From contig BNBX01000002.1 of assembly GCA_014656175.1 (NCBI GenBank), positions 310,001-374,000 of the forward strand: a stretch of 64,000 nt of DNA. Direction: 5' to 3'. The DNA is from Streptomyces werraensis. GTDB lineage: Bacteria; Actinomycetota; Actinomycetes; Streptomycetales; Streptomycetaceae. A program made the translations under genes and the position numbers. The notes beneath the pieces are model-generated. The model saw only the letters and a list, made by a program, of their open reading frames with translations. It made no database searches and was not told the DNA's origin. Positions 48,089 to 57,084 of the stretch are shown piece after piece (the first letter of the stretch is position 1; every line of letters starts with the position of its first letter).

Positions 48089-49302
48089 TTGTCCCCCTCG
48101 AAGTGCGGGTTCTCCCAGATGACCGTCGCGCCCATGCCGAAGCCGACGCACATGGTCGTCAGGCCGTAGCGGACGTGCGGCTGCTCCTCGAACTGGCGGG
48201 CCAGCTGCGTCATCAGACGGACGCCGGAGGAGGCCAGCGGGTGGCCGAACGCGATGGCGCCGCCGTACTGGTTGACGCGGGCGTCGTCGTCGGCGATGCC
48301 GTAGTGCTCCAGGAACGCGAGGACCTGGACGGCGAAGGCCTCGTTGATCTCGAACAGGCCGATGTCGGAGATGGACAGGCCCGCCTGGGCGAGCGCCTTC
48401 TCCGTGGCCGGGATCGGGCCGTAGCCCATGACCTCGGGCTCCACGCCGGCGAAGGCGTAGGAGACCAGGCGCATCTTGACCGGCAGGCCGTTCTCGCGGG
48501 CGAAGTCCTCGGAGGCGATGACCGAGGCGGTGGCGCCGTCGTTCAGACCGGCCGCGTTGCCCGCGGTGACCCGGCCGTGCACGCGGAACGGCGTCTTCAG
48601 GCCGGCCAGGTTCTCCAGGGTGGTGCCCGGGCGCATCGGCTCGTCGGCGGTGACCAGGCCCCAGCCCGTCTCCCCGCCCTCGGGGCTGGTGCGGCGCACC
48701 GAGATCGGCACCAGGTCGGCCTGGATCTTGCCGTTGGCGTACGCCTTGGCGGCCTTCTCCTGGGAGCGCACCGCGTACTCGTCGGCGCGCTGCTTGGTGA
48801 TCGACGGGTAGCGGTCGTGCAGGTTCTCCGCGGTCATGCCCATGAACAGGGCGGACTCGTCGACCAGCTTCTCGGAGACGAAGCGCGGGTTCGGATCCAC
48901 GCCCTCGCCCATCGGGTGGCGGCCCATGTGCTCGACACCGCCCGCGATGGCGACGTCGTACGCGCCGAAGGCGACGGAGCCGGCCACCGTGGTGACGGCG
49001 GTCAGCGCGCCGGCGCACATGCGGTCGATGGAGTAGCCCGGCACCGACTGCGGCAGACCCGCGAGGATGCCCGCCGTACGGCCGATGGTCAGGCCCTGGT
49101 CGCCGATCTGCGTGGTCGCGGCGATGGCGACCTCGTCGATCTTCTTCGGGTCGAGACCCGGGTTGCGGCGCAGCAGCTCCCGGATCGCCTTGACGACGAG
49201 GTCATCGGCACGGGTCTCGTGGTAGATGCCCTTCGGGCCCGCCTTGCCGAACGGGGTACGGACGCCGTCGACGAAGACGACGTCCCTGACGGTACGAGGC
49301 AC
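48085..49302 (-). CDS. fadA: Acetyl-CoA C-acyltransferase (3-ketoacyl-CoA thiolase)
   Basis: This 405-residue thiolase has the nucleophile C96 in DRMCAGAL, the His motif GGAIAFGHPLASSG, and the second cysteine in MCVGFGMG. It releases acetyl-CoA in the last step of beta-oxidation, with FadB (next gene) supplying the substrate. GTG 49302 has GGAGGAGA 6-7 bp upstream. The last-motif spacing (CVGFGMG rather than CxGGG) fits the FadA branch rather than biosynthetic acetoacetyl-CoA thiolases. Confidence 0.95.
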   Translation of the reverse strand: MPRTVRDVVFVDGVRTPFGKAGPKGIYHETRADDLVVKAIRELLRRNPGLDPKKIDEVAIAATTQIGDQGLTIGRTAGILAGLPQSVPGYSIDRMCAGALTAVTTVAGSVAFGAYDVAIAGGVEHMGRHPMGEGVDPNPRFVSEKLVDESALFMGMTAENLHDRYPSITKQRADEYAVRSQEKAAKAYANGKIQADLVPISVRRTSPEGGETGWGLVTADEPMRPGTTLENLAGLKTPFRVHGRVTAGNAAGLNDGATASVIASEDFARENGLPVKMRLVSYAFAGVEPEVMGYGPIPATEKALAQAGLSISDIGLFEINEAFAVQVLAFLEHYGIADDDARVNQYGGAIAFGHPLASSGVRLMTQLARQFEEQPHVRYGLTTMCVGFGMGATVIWENPHFEGDK

Positions 49303-49329
49303 GATGGCTCTCCTCCAGGTACGGGATGC

Positions 49330-49343
49330 TGAGCGCTTGCTTA
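49330..49343. promoter_or_regulatory. TetR-type half-palindrome upstream of fadA
   Basis: TGAGCGCTTGCTTA has symmetric AGC...GCT arms (T-AGC-N6-GCT-A, reading both strands), 28-41 bp upstream of the fadA start codon, overlapping the promoter. Similar AGC-rich sites are bound by TetR-family repressors that sense acyl-CoA. The match is imperfect and the regulator is not adjacent. Confidence 0.4.
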
Positions 49344-49403
49344 CGGCCCATGCTACTTGCGGGTAACGTCACTGCACACCCCCGTCGGCCGGAGCGGCGA
49401 ACA

Positions 49404-49443
49404 TCACACGACCGGCCCCCGCGAACGGGAGCCGGTCGTGTGA
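49404..49443 (-). terminator. Terminator downstream of the Asp2-like gene
   Basis: TCACACGACCGGC (49404-49416) and its complement (49431-49443) form a 13-bp perfect stem with a 14-base loop. It lies 24 bp beyond the stop codon of the minus-strand gene ending at 49468 and before the fadA promoter. Confidence 0.85.
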
Positions 49444-49467
49444 CGTCCAGTGACGTCCGGGGCGGTG

Positions 49468-51291
49468 CTACGACCGCCAGAGCCGCCGCCGCAGGCCCCG
49501 GCGCAGCCGCGCCCGGGTGATGACCCGCTCGTTCCGGCCGGAGGTCCGGCGGGCCACGGAGGAGGCCCGGTCCTCCCGCACCTCCAGCTCACCGGCCTGG
49601 TGCGCGAACAGCCCGCCGCCGACGCTCATGGCGATCTCCGCCGTGTACGTCCCCGGCGGCACGTCCGACAGGTCCACGCCGTCCTTGTCCACCGCGGTGA
49701 AGTACCCGAAGGAGTACGACCCGAAGTCGCCCGGCGCCATGTGCGGGCGCACCTTGTCCTCCCGCTTCACCGCCTTGAGGGCGACGGTGTGCGTGCTGTC
49801 CGCGCCGCGCAGTGTGAGGTAGTACGTCGAGTGGGTGGCGCGGTCGGCGTTGCGGCCGGGGAGGAAGAAGACGCCGTGGACCCGGAGTCTCGGGCCCTCC
49901 GTCGCGAACCGCTTCAGCGAGAACACGGACCCGCCGGGGCCGGCCGCCGTGAGGTCGCGCTTGATCACCCGGACGCTCTTCGCGTCACCCCTGAGGATGA
50001 CCTCGCGCCCCCCGGAGGCGGCGCGCCGGTCGATCGCCCGGTAGGCGACCAGCGGCACCCTGCGGTCGATGTCCTCGCTCTCGCTGGTCACCCGGGCGAA
50101 CACGTCGTACACACCGTCGGGCAGCGCGTCGAACAGCTCCCGCGCCTCGCAGGTGAAGCCGCCGTCCTTGTAGGACGCGAAGTGCGTGTCGAAGTACTTC
50201 AGATAGAGCTGGTCCACCGGCACGGTCTTCGCGTCGGCCACCCACGCCTGCTCGTCGCGGACCAGCACCAGCTGCTTGGTCTCCCGCGCCCCGGCCTCCT
50301 CGCCCTGCTCGGCGGAGACGCCGGGCAGGAAGGCGTGCCCGGAGAGCGTGGCCTGCTCGGGGGTGAGCTGCGCGGCCGTCAGCACGCCCGCCGCGGTGTC
50401 CCGCGCCCGCAGGTCCGACAGGTGCTCGGTGGCGGCGTCCCCGTCCACCTCGTTGGAGCCGATCTGCACCTCGCCGAACCGCGGCACCGTCCCCTCGGTC
50501 AGCGCGTAGATGACGCTGAGGATCACCGAGAGGCCCTGCCGCGTCACCTCCGCGTGCTTCACCAGGGCGGGCGATTCCACCATGAAGAAGTTGAAGTTGG
50601 AGTACTTCCGCAGAGCCGGGAGGAAATGGACGACGTGTTCCTCGTACTGGTAGTCCTTCGTCGAGGAGAACAGGTAGATGTTCCGGTCGAGGTCGGTGGT
50701 CTCGGCCAGGAGTTCCGGAAGCACCGAGTCGAGGCGGTCCACGTTCTCCTGCGGCTGCCCCTCGCCGAGCACCCACTCGCCGAGCACGCCGTGCCCCTGG
50801 GAGTAGCTGCCGATGAAGTACTGCGGCGTGGAGGCGACGATGTGCCGGTAGCCGTACTTCAGCGCGTAGAAAATGGCGGCGCTGCCGCCCTTCGAGGAAC
50901 CGGCGAGAACCACCGTCTCCCGCGCCAGGCCGAGCTTTTCCCGATAGTGGGTAATCAGTTCCTCGACGGCGTCCGAAACGGAGAAGTCCATCGCCCGCGC
51001 CACGTAGTACGACGGGCCTCCGTCGAACCGGTCGCGGATTCTCAGCACGTTGCACTGGACGCCCGAAAGGGCGGCGCCGAATCCGTACTTCGAGCCCACG
51101 GAGGAAAACACCACGAGCAGGTTGCCGTGATCACCCGCAGCGGGCGTGAACTCGTACTCGATCTCCCAGTTGCCGTATTTCTCCACACGTATCTCGGGCG
51201 TGCGGATCGTCGCTGTCCTGTAGTTTTCGGACGTGTGGGGGAGTGTGTCCGAATGCTGCGGATTGGCCGGGCGGACCTGGGTGGGTTCCAT
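49468..51291 (-). CDS. Asp2/XcbB-like alpha/beta-hydrolase
   Basis: This 607-residue protein has an alpha/beta-hydrolase core at about 50-280: LLVVFSSVGSKYGFG, nucleophile elbow GSSKGG, and ALKYGYRHIVASTPQYFIGSY. A variable middle and a beta-rich C-terminal region (about 330-560) with two immunoglobulin-like segments follow. The core matches the Asp2 family of accessory Sec systems, where Asp2 O-acetylates serine-rich adhesins, and XcbB/CpsF-type capsule proteins. No accessory SecA2/SecY2 genes are present, so an acyl-transfer or esterase role on the nearby surface glycopolymer is more likely. ATG 51291 is chosen; longer frames lack family similarity. Confidence 0.7.
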   Translation of the reverse strand: MEPTQVRPANPQHSDTLPHTSENYRTATIRTPEIRVEKYGNWEIEYEFTPAAGDHGNLLVVFSSVGSKYGFGAALSGVQCNVLRIRDRFDGGPSYYVARAMDFSVSDAVEELITHYREKLGLARETVVLAGSSKGGSAAIFYALKYGYRHIVASTPQYFIGSYSQGHGVLGEWVLGEGQPQENVDRLDSVLPELLAETTDLDRNIYLFSSTKDYQYEEHVVHFLPALRKYSNFNFFMVESPALVKHAEVTRQGLSVILSVIYALTEGTVPRFGEVQIGSNEVDGDAATEHLSDLRARDTAAGVLTAAQLTPEQATLSGHAFLPGVSAEQGEEAGARETKQLVLVRDEQAWVADAKTVPVDQLYLKYFDTHFASYKDGGFTCEARELFDALPDGVYDVFARVTSESEDIDRRVPLVAYRAIDRRAASGGREVILRGDAKSVRVIKRDLTAAGPGGSVFSLKRFATEGPRLRVHGVFFLPGRNADRATHSTYYLTLRGADSTHTVALKAVKREDKVRPHMAPGDFGSYSFGYFTAVDKDGVDLSDVPPGTYTAEIAMSVGGGLFAHQAGELEVREDRASSVARRTSGRNERVITRARLRRGLRRRLWRS

Positions 51292-51631
51292 GAAATGGTG
51301 CCCCTTGTTCCTGTCAGAGATTTTCCGTTCGGAGTTCGGGCCGCTCCGCAGGAAACACTCTCCGACGTGGGGGTGCGGGCGTTTTCGCAGGAAGAGCAGC
51401 CGGGACGAGGCTAACCTATGCTCCCGCTGTGGAGCGAGAGGTGGACCTGTGCCTCGTTCCGCGTATTCCCGGTCACCGGCGACGCATGCGGACGGTGCGC
51501 CGGAATTGAGGTCAAGTGACCCCCGTAACAACGGACTTCCCCGCGCGGCCGGGGCCGCCCCCCGGGCCGTCCCCGGTGAGCGTCCCGAACAGGGTACGCG
51601 CCACCTCCGCGCCGAAGCCGTGCCGGCGTGC
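51292..51631. other. 340-bp gap with a half iron-box upstream of the Asp2-like gene
   Basis: There is no gene here. AGGCTAACCTA (51408-51418; TAGGTTAGCCT on the minus strand) matches the left half of the DtxR/DmdR iron box almost perfectly, about 117-127 bp before the Asp2-like start. The right half is not conserved. It may instead be a -10 region. A long GC-rich inverted repeat near 51549-51576 has several mismatches and is a weak terminator candidate for trkH. Confidence 0.4.
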
Positions 51632-53179
51632 CTACGCGCGCCAGTAGCCACGCCGGAGCAGCACCGCAAGCGGCACGATCTCGATCCGGCCGAGCAGCAT
51701 CAGCGCGCCGAGGATCACCTTCGACGCCCCGCCGAGCGGCGCGTACGAGCCGGCCGGGCCCAGTTCCCCGAAGGCCGGGCCGACGTTGCCGAGGCAGGCC
51801 GCGGCGGCGCCCAGCGTGGTGAACACACCGGCGCCGCCCGCGTCCGCCCCGGCGTCCAGGGCCAGGCCGAACGTCCCCACCGCCAGGACGAGCAGATAGA
51901 GCAGCGCGTACAGCAGCACCGAGCGGAGCACCTGCCCGCCGATCACCCGGCCGCTCACCCGCACCGGCAGGACCGCGTCCGGGTGTACCGCCTGCTCCAG
52001 CTCGCGCCGGGCGAAGCGGAAGATCACGAGATGGCGGACGACCTTGACCGAACCGCTCGCCGACCCGGCGCACGCCCCGGCGAACATCAGCGCCAGCAGG
52101 GTGAGCGTGGCGGCCGTGCCCCAGGCCGCCCAGTCGACCGTGGCGAAACCGGTCGTGGTCATCACCGACACCGCCTGGAACGCCCCGTGCCGCATGGCGC
52201 CGGCCCCGCCCGCGTCACCGGCGGCCCACAGTTCCGCCGTCACGACGCCCGAGCCGACGACGAGCAGAACGGCGTACAGCTTCAGCTCCTCGTCCCGCGC
52301 GGCGGCCCGGACCTGACGCAGCACCGCGAGCCGGTACAGCCGCAGCAGGTTCACCCCCGCCACCGCCATGAGCCCGCACAGCACCCACTGCGTCACCGGC
52401 GCGAGACCCCGCGCCGAGTCGTCGTGCGGGGCGAACCCGCCGAGGGACACGGCGGACGTCGCGTAGGAGAACGCGTCGAAGAGGCCCATCCGCCGGTCGA
52501 GGCCGGCCCACCCCAGGGCGGCCAGCGCCAGGACGCCGGCTGCCGTCACCGCCAGATACACCTTCCACAGCCGCCGGGCCGTGCCCCGGACGGTCTCGCC
52601 GAGCGTCTCGATCTCCACCGGCCCCGGCAGCTCCGACCGCAGCAGCTCACGGCCGCCGATGCGCAGCCGCGGCAGCACCGCGAGCGCCAGCACGATGATG
52701 CCGGCGCCGCCCAGCCAGTGGGAGAACTGACGCCAGAACAGCATGTCCGGGCCGAGCGCGTCCAGGTCGCCCACCACGGTCGCGCCCGTCGCGGTGAACC
52801 CCGACATCGCCTCGAACCAGGCGTCGGCCGGACGGTCGAGCTGGGGGACGTCGCCGAGCAGGAACGGCACCGCGCCGAACGCCGGCGCGAGCAGCCAGAC
52901 GGCGACGACGACGAGGAACCCCTCCCGCACGCCCAGCGGTGGTCGCGGGCCCGTCAGCCGCTTCAGTGCCAGCCCGGTCAGCGCCACGGCCGAGCCGGTG
53001 ACGAGGAACGGCCACGGCGGCTCGCCCGCCGCGAGCGCCACCGCCGCCGGCGGCACGAACGCGAGAGCGAACCAGGCGAGGAGGGCGCCGACGACGCCCA
53101 GCGCGGTCCGCACGTCGACGTCGGTCCGGGCGCGTGGCAGCCACCGGCGGCGGTGCGGCAGCCGGCCTGGCGGCCTCAC
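51632..53179 (-). CDS. trkH: Potassium uptake membrane protein, TrkH/KtrB type
   Basis: This 515-residue protein has the four pore-loop repeats of the TrkH/KtrB family, with selectivity-filter-like sequences FTATGATVVGDL, TSAVSLGGF, TTTGFATVDW and AACLGNVGPAFG. It takes up potassium and is gated by TrkA. Its GTG overlaps the trkA stop (GTGA), so the pair is translationally coupled. Unlike shorter KtrB it keeps two extra N-terminal helices. Confidence 0.92.
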   Translation of the reverse strand: MRPPGRLPHRRRWLPRARTDVDVRTALGVVGALLAWFALAFVPPAAVALAAGEPPWPFLVTGSAVALTGLALKRLTGPRPPLGVREGFLVVVAVWLLAPAFGAVPFLLGDVPQLDRPADAWFEAMSGFTATGATVVGDLDALGPDMLFWRQFSHWLGGAGIIVLALAVLPRLRIGGRELLRSELPGPVEIETLGETVRGTARRLWKVYLAVTAAGVLALAALGWAGLDRRMGLFDAFSYATSAVSLGGFAPHDDSARGLAPVTQWVLCGLMAVAGVNLLRLYRLAVLRQVRAAARDEELKLYAVLLVVGSGVVTAELWAAGDAGGAGAMRHGAFQAVSVMTTTGFATVDWAAWGTAATLTLLALMFAGACAGSASGSVKVVRHLVIFRFARRELEQAVHPDAVLPVRVSGRVIGGQVLRSVLLYALLYLLVLAVGTFGLALDAGADAGGAGVFTTLGAAAACLGNVGPAFGELGPAGSYAPLGGASKVILGALMLLGRIEIVPLAVLLRRGYWRA

Positions 53180-54489
53180 AGGTCGTGCTCGATCGAGGGG
53201 GCGCGGTCGGGCTCCGTGAGGACGACGACCCGGTCGCCGGGCCGCAGTTCGTCCCCCGCGCCGGGGAAGAGCACCGTGCCGTCCCGCACGATCGCGCCCA
53301 CGGCGGCGCCGGGGAGCGCGCCGGCGGGACAGTGGGCGAACCGGCTGCCGGGTCGCACGGTCACGTCCAGCACCTCGAAACGGTCGTCGCCCAGGATCGC
53401 CATCTGGTGGGTGCGCTCCCCGAACGTGAAGCGGGTCATCTTCTCGGCGGTCTCGTCACCCGGGTCGATCGTCACGTCCGTGCCCGCCGCCTCGAACACC
53501 TCGGCGGCGGCCGGGTCGTCGAGAACCGTCAGGGTCAGCCGCACGCCGTGCAGCTTCACCAGCACCGCCGCGTGCAGATTGCGGGAGTCGTCCTTCTCCG
53601 CCAGCACCGCCGCGCCCGCCGTGCCGATGCGCTCACGGCGCAGGAACGCCGGGTCCAGGCCCCGCGCGTGGAACACCCGCGCCCGGTCCAGCGTGGCGGC
53701 TGCCGCGCGGGCGAGGTCCGCGTCCGGTTCGACGATCCGCACCCGGACGCCCCGGTCGAGCAGCACCCGCGCCACGGCCGTGCCCATGCGTCCCGCGCCG
53801 TAGATCACCACGTCGTCGACGGGATCGGCGCCGGTGACGACCCGGCTCCAGGCGCGGGCAGCCGTGGGGGACGCCATCGCGATGATCCAGTCGTCCTCCC
53901 GTACGACCTCGTCCGCGTCCGGCACGGTCCAGTTCCCGTCGCGTACCAGGGCGACCACCCGGGACGCGGCGGGCAGCCCCGTCTCCCGCAGCCGCCGTCC
54001 GGCGAGCCGGGTGGCCGCCGTCCCGCGGACGTCGACGCCGAGCACGACGACCTCGCCGTGGGCGAAGAAGTCCACGTGCCGGGCGCCCGGCACCCGCAGC
54101 ACACGCTCCACGGCTCCGGCCGTCTCGAACGCGGCCGACACCAGCAGGTCCACGTCCAGGTCACCCGCCCGCCAGGCCCCCAGATAGTCCGTCCCGGTGG
54201 CCCGTACGACCGTGCGCGCCGACGACAGCCTGCGCGCGAGCATGGCGGTGACGAGATTGACCTCGTCCCGCGAGGTGCAGGCCATCACCAGATCGGCGTC
54301 CGCCACGCCCGCGTCGAGCAGCGTCTCCCGCCGGGTCCCGCTGCCCTGCACGATCCGTACGTCGTACGCGTGCGACACGGCCTCCAGCCGCGCCCGGTCG
54401 ACATCGATCACCGTGCAGTCGTGCGTCTCGGCCAGCGACTTGACGACGGTCCCGCCCACCTGCCCGGCCCCGACCACGACAACCCGCAT
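53176..54489 (-). CDS. trkA: TrkA potassium channel regulatory protein with two RCK domains
   Basis: This 437-residue protein contains two Rossmann RCK-N domains with nucleotide loops GAGQVGG (residues 7-13) and GAGRMGT (about 222-228), each followed by an RCK-C domain. It forms the ring that gates TrkH in response to NAD(H)/ATP. ATG 54489 gives the normal family start MRVVVVGAGQVG. It is the first gene of the trkA-trkH operon. Confidence 0.93.
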   Translation of the reverse strand: MRVVVVGAGQVGGTVVKSLAETHDCTVIDVDRARLEAVSHAYDVRIVQGSGTRRETLLDAGVADADLVMACTSRDEVNLVTAMLARRLSSARTVVRATGTDYLGAWRAGDLDVDLLVSAAFETAGAVERVLRVPGARHVDFFAHGEVVVLGVDVRGTAATRLAGRRLRETGLPAASRVVALVRDGNWTVPDADEVVREDDWIIAMASPTAARAWSRVVTGADPVDDVVIYGAGRMGTAVARVLLDRGVRVRIVEPDADLARAAAATLDRARVFHARGLDPAFLRRERIGTAGAAVLAEKDDSRNLHAAVLVKLHGVRLTLTVLDDPAAAEVFEAAGTDVTIDPGDETAEKMTRFTFGERTHQMAILGDDRFEVLDVTVRPGSRFAHCPAGALPGAAVGAIVRDGTVLFPGAGDELRPGDRVVVLTEPDRAPSIEHDL

Positions 54490-54598
54490 GCCAGCATCGT
54501 GGCACGTGGGCGAAGCACCCGCCCGGCTCGCGCGCCGGGCGTGGGACGGGGGGACGCGAGCGCGTCGCGGTCCGGCGTGTCCGTCCGGGCCGGCGGGA

Positions 54599-55879
54599 TC
54601 AGCTCGTCAGGGCCGCCACCAGGACCGGAGTCACCTGTTCCACCTGCCAGGCGCGGGCGCCGTGCGCGGTCAGGGCCGCGGCGACCGTCTCGGCGGTGGC
54701 CGGGGCCGGCGGCTCCCAGCAGACCCTGCGCACGGTGTCCGGCGTGATCAGGTTCTCCGCGGGCATGTTCAGCCGCTCCGCGAGCGCGGTCACGCCCGCC
54801 CGCGCGGCCGACAGCCGGGCCGCGGCCGCCGGGTCCTTGTCGGCCCAGGCGCGCGGCGGCGGGGGGCCGGTCACCGGCTGGCCCGGCTGGGGCAGCCGGT
54901 CCTCGCTCAGTGCCTTCGCCCGGTCGACCGCCGCCTGCCACTGCTCGAGCTGGCGGCGGCCCACCCGCTGGCCGAAGCCGTTCAGCGCGGCCAGGGCGTG
55001 GGGGTTGGACGGCATGGCGAGGGCGGCCTCGACGATCGCCGCGTCGGACAGCACCTTGCCGGGGGAGACGTCACGGCGCCGGGCGATCCGGTCCCGGGTC
55101 TGCCACAGCTCCCGTACGACGGCCATCTGCCGGCGGCGGCGCACCTTGTGCATGCCCGACGTACGGCGCCAGGGGTCCTTGCGGGGCTCCGCCGGCGGCG
55201 CCGAGGCGATCGCGTCGAACTCCTGCCGCGCCCAGTCCAGCTTGCCCTGCCGGTCCAGCTCCTTCTCCAGCGCGTCCCGCAGGTCGACCAGCAGCTCGAC
55301 GTCGAGGGCGGCGTACCGCAGCCACGGCTCGGGCAGCGGGCGCGTGGACCAGTCGACGGCGGAGTGGCCCTTCTCCAGCAGGAAGCCGAGCACGTTCTCC
55401 ACCATCGCGCCGAGGCCGACCCGGGGGAACCCGGCCAGCCGGCCCGCCAGCTCGGTGTCGAAGAGCCGCGTCGGCGCCATGCCTATCTCACGCAGGCAGG
55501 GCAGGTCCTGGGTGGCGGCGTGCAGCACCCACTCCACGCCGGACAGCGCCTCGTTCAGAGCGGACAGATCAGGGCAGGCGACCGGGTCGATCAGCGCCGT
55601 GCCCGCGCCCTCGCGCCGGAGCTGGACGAGGTAGGCGCGCTGCCCGTAGCGGTAGCCCGAGGCCCGCTCGGCGTCCACGGCGACGGGTCCGCGGCCCGCG
55701 GCGAAGGCGGCGACCACCTCGGCGAGGGCGGCCTCGTCGGCCACCACGGGGGGGACGCCGTCGCGGGGCTCCAGCAGGGGGATCGGCGCCTGTGCAGCAG
55801 AGGATCCGCCGTCGTCCGGAGGGGCGCCTCCGGTGGTGCGCAGTGAACTGTCTGCTGCGGTGTCGTGGGCGTCGGTCAC
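54599..55879 (-). CDS. rnd: Ribonuclease D-like 3'-5' exoribonuclease with HRDC domain
   Basis: This 426-residue protein has a DEDDy exonuclease domain (D69-x-E71 in VDAERASGY, D125 in HAATQDLPCL, Y189-x3-D193 in YAALDVELL) and an HRDC domain (about 230-320). RNase D trims tRNA and other RNA 3' ends. The C-terminal 100 residues are an actinobacterial extension. GTG 55879 lacks a ribosome binding site; TACTCT lies 6 bp upstream and could be a -10 box for a leaderless transcript. Confidence 0.93.
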   Translation of the reverse strand: MTDAHDTAADSSLRTTGGAPPDDGGSSAAQAPIPLLEPRDGVPPVVADEAALAEVVAAFAAGRGPVAVDAERASGYRYGQRAYLVQLRREGAGTALIDPVACPDLSALNEALSGVEWVLHAATQDLPCLREIGMAPTRLFDTELAGRLAGFPRVGLGAMVENVLGFLLEKGHSAVDWSTRPLPEPWLRYAALDVELLVDLRDALEKELDRQGKLDWARQEFDAIASAPPAEPRKDPWRRTSGMHKVRRRRQMAVVRELWQTRDRIARRRDVSPGKVLSDAAIVEAALAMPSNPHALAALNGFGQRVGRRQLEQWQAAVDRAKALSEDRLPQPGQPVTGPPPPRAWADKDPAAAARLSAARAGVTALAERLNMPAENLITPDTVRRVCWEPPAPATAETVAAALTAHGARAWQVEQVTPVLVAALTS

Positions 55880-56001
55880 CTGTCAAGAGTATCCGTACGG
55901 GCCGGTACCCGGCCCGCCCCTCGGCCCGGTGACCCCGCCGACCAGCGAAAACAGGCCGCCGCCGGTCCCGCGCCGCCCTTGGTGCGGCCGTGCGCGCCAG
56001 G

Positions 56002-56033
56002 GCGCCCGCCGACGCGGGGGCGTCGGCGGGCGC
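56002..56033 (-). terminator. Terminator of whiI
   Basis: GCGCCCGCCGACGC (56002-56015) and its complement (56020-56033) form a 14-bp perfect stem with a GGGG loop, 72 bp beyond the whiI stop codon on the minus strand. Confidence 0.75.
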
Positions 56034-56104
56034 GGGCAGCGTCAGGTCGGGAGGAGGCAGGGGTAGTGGGAAGCGGACCGGGGACGGCTCGGCAGGAGGA
56101 AGGG

Positions 56105-56767
56105 TCAGTGGATGATGCCGGTGCGCAGGGCCACCGCCACCATCCCGGCGCGGTCGCCCGTGCCGAGCTTGCGGGCGATGCGGGCGAGGTGGCTCTTCAC
56201 GGTCAGGGCGGACAGGCCCATCGAGACGCCGATCGCCTTGTTCGACTGGCCCTCCGCAACCAGCCGCAGCACCTCGACCTCACGGCCGGACAGCTCGCGG
56301 TAGCCACCCGGGTGGCTCGGGGCACCCGGGGGACGGCGGTGCAGGCGGGCGGCCGCCGCGCCGATGGGGGCCGCACCGGGACGGGTGGGGAGCCCGAGGT
56401 TGGTGCGGGTGCCGGTGACGACGTAACCCTTCACGCCGCCGGCGAGGGCGTTGCGCACGGCGCCGATGTCGTCGGCGGCCGAGAGGGCGAGGCCGTTGGG
56501 CCAGCCCGCGGCGCGGGTCTCGGAAAGGAGGGTGAGGCCGGAACCATCCGGCAGGTGGACTTCGGCGACGCAGATGTCGCGGGGGTTGCCGATGCGGGGA
56601 CGAGCCTCCGCGACGGACGAGGCCTCGATCACATCGCGCACACCGAGCGCCCACAGATGGCGGGTGACGGTGGAACGTACGCGGGGGTCGGCCACGACCA
56701 CCATGGCGGTCGGCTTGTTCGGGCGGTAGGCGACCAGGCTTGAGGGCTGCTCGAGGAGAACGGACAC
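56105..56767 (-). CDS. whiI: Sporulation regulator WhiI, atypical response regulator
   Basis: This 220-residue protein has an N-terminal receiver-like domain (about 18-125) and a C-terminal LuxR-type helix-turn-helix (about 150-215, LSGREVEVLRLVAEGQSNKAIGVSMGLSALTVKSHLARIARKL). The phosphorylation pocket is degenerate: only one Asp in VVVADPRV, Glu (VAEVHLPDG) where the phospho-acceptor Asp should be, and no Lys after GYVV. That is known for WhiI of S. coelicolor (SCO6029), which with BldM activates late sporulation genes. The neighbours (DUF3000, hemE) match that locus. GTG 56767 has CAGGAGG upstream. A WhiG-like promoter precedes it. Confidence 0.9.
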   Translation of the reverse strand: MSVLLEQPSSLVAYRPNKPTAMVVVADPRVRSTVTRHLWALGVRDVIEASSVAEARPRIGNPRDICVAEVHLPDGSGLTLLSETRAAGWPNGLALSAADDIGAVRNALAGGVKGYVVTGTRTNLGLPTRPGAAPIGAAAARLHRRPPGAPSHPGGYRELSGREVEVLRLVAEGQSNKAIGVSMGLSALTVKSHLARIARKLGTGDRAGMVAVALRTGIIH

Positions 56768-57084
56768 CAGGCCTCCTGGGGTGCGGGACGGGGCCGGCTC
56801 GTGGGGGTGAAGCCGGGGACGAACCGTGCTTTCAAGGTCACAGTCGTCTTCGGCAGCAAACCTGATGTCCTTTAGGAAATGATCACGATCTGGTGAGTAA
56901 CAATCCGGGCAATTCGGACGCGCGATCGATCATTCGAAGATCGAACGGTTTCGGTCTGCGGCGGAACGCTTCCGAATGTGGCCGTATCGACAAAGAGACG
57001 GCCAATGGGGCGTCCGTGAGGTTTGAGCAGGACGGCAACGGGGTTCCCTCTGCGACTGGCCGAAACCCGACCACCCGGCGGACC
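56768..57084. other. whiI upstream region, 317 bp
   Basis: The segment 56860-57000 is AT-rich and holds the WhiG-type promoter (56847-56874). The rest, up to the DUF3000 stop codon, has no gene support. The inverted-repeat-like TCGATCATTCGAAGATCGA region (56926-56944) is AT-rich and could be regulatory, but the symmetry is imperfect. Confidence 0.5.
56847..56874 (-). promoter_or_regulatory. WhiG (sigma-28 type) promoter of whiI
   Basis: On the minus strand TAAA (56874-56871) is followed after 16 bp by GCCGAAGA (56854-56847), close to the WhiG/FliA consensus TAAA-N15-GCCGATAA. The distance leaves a leader of about 70 bases before the whiI GTG. In S. coelicolor whiI is transcribed by the WhiG sigma factor, which agrees. 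Confidence 0.75.

Noticed and set aside
45920..49332. Long + strand frames opposite fadB and fadA
   Set aside because: Low-complexity shadows of two unmistakable beta-oxidation genes.
51549..51576. GC-rich inverted repeat after trkH
   Set aside because: Several mismatches and no clear loop; weaker than the other terminators, so not annotated as one.
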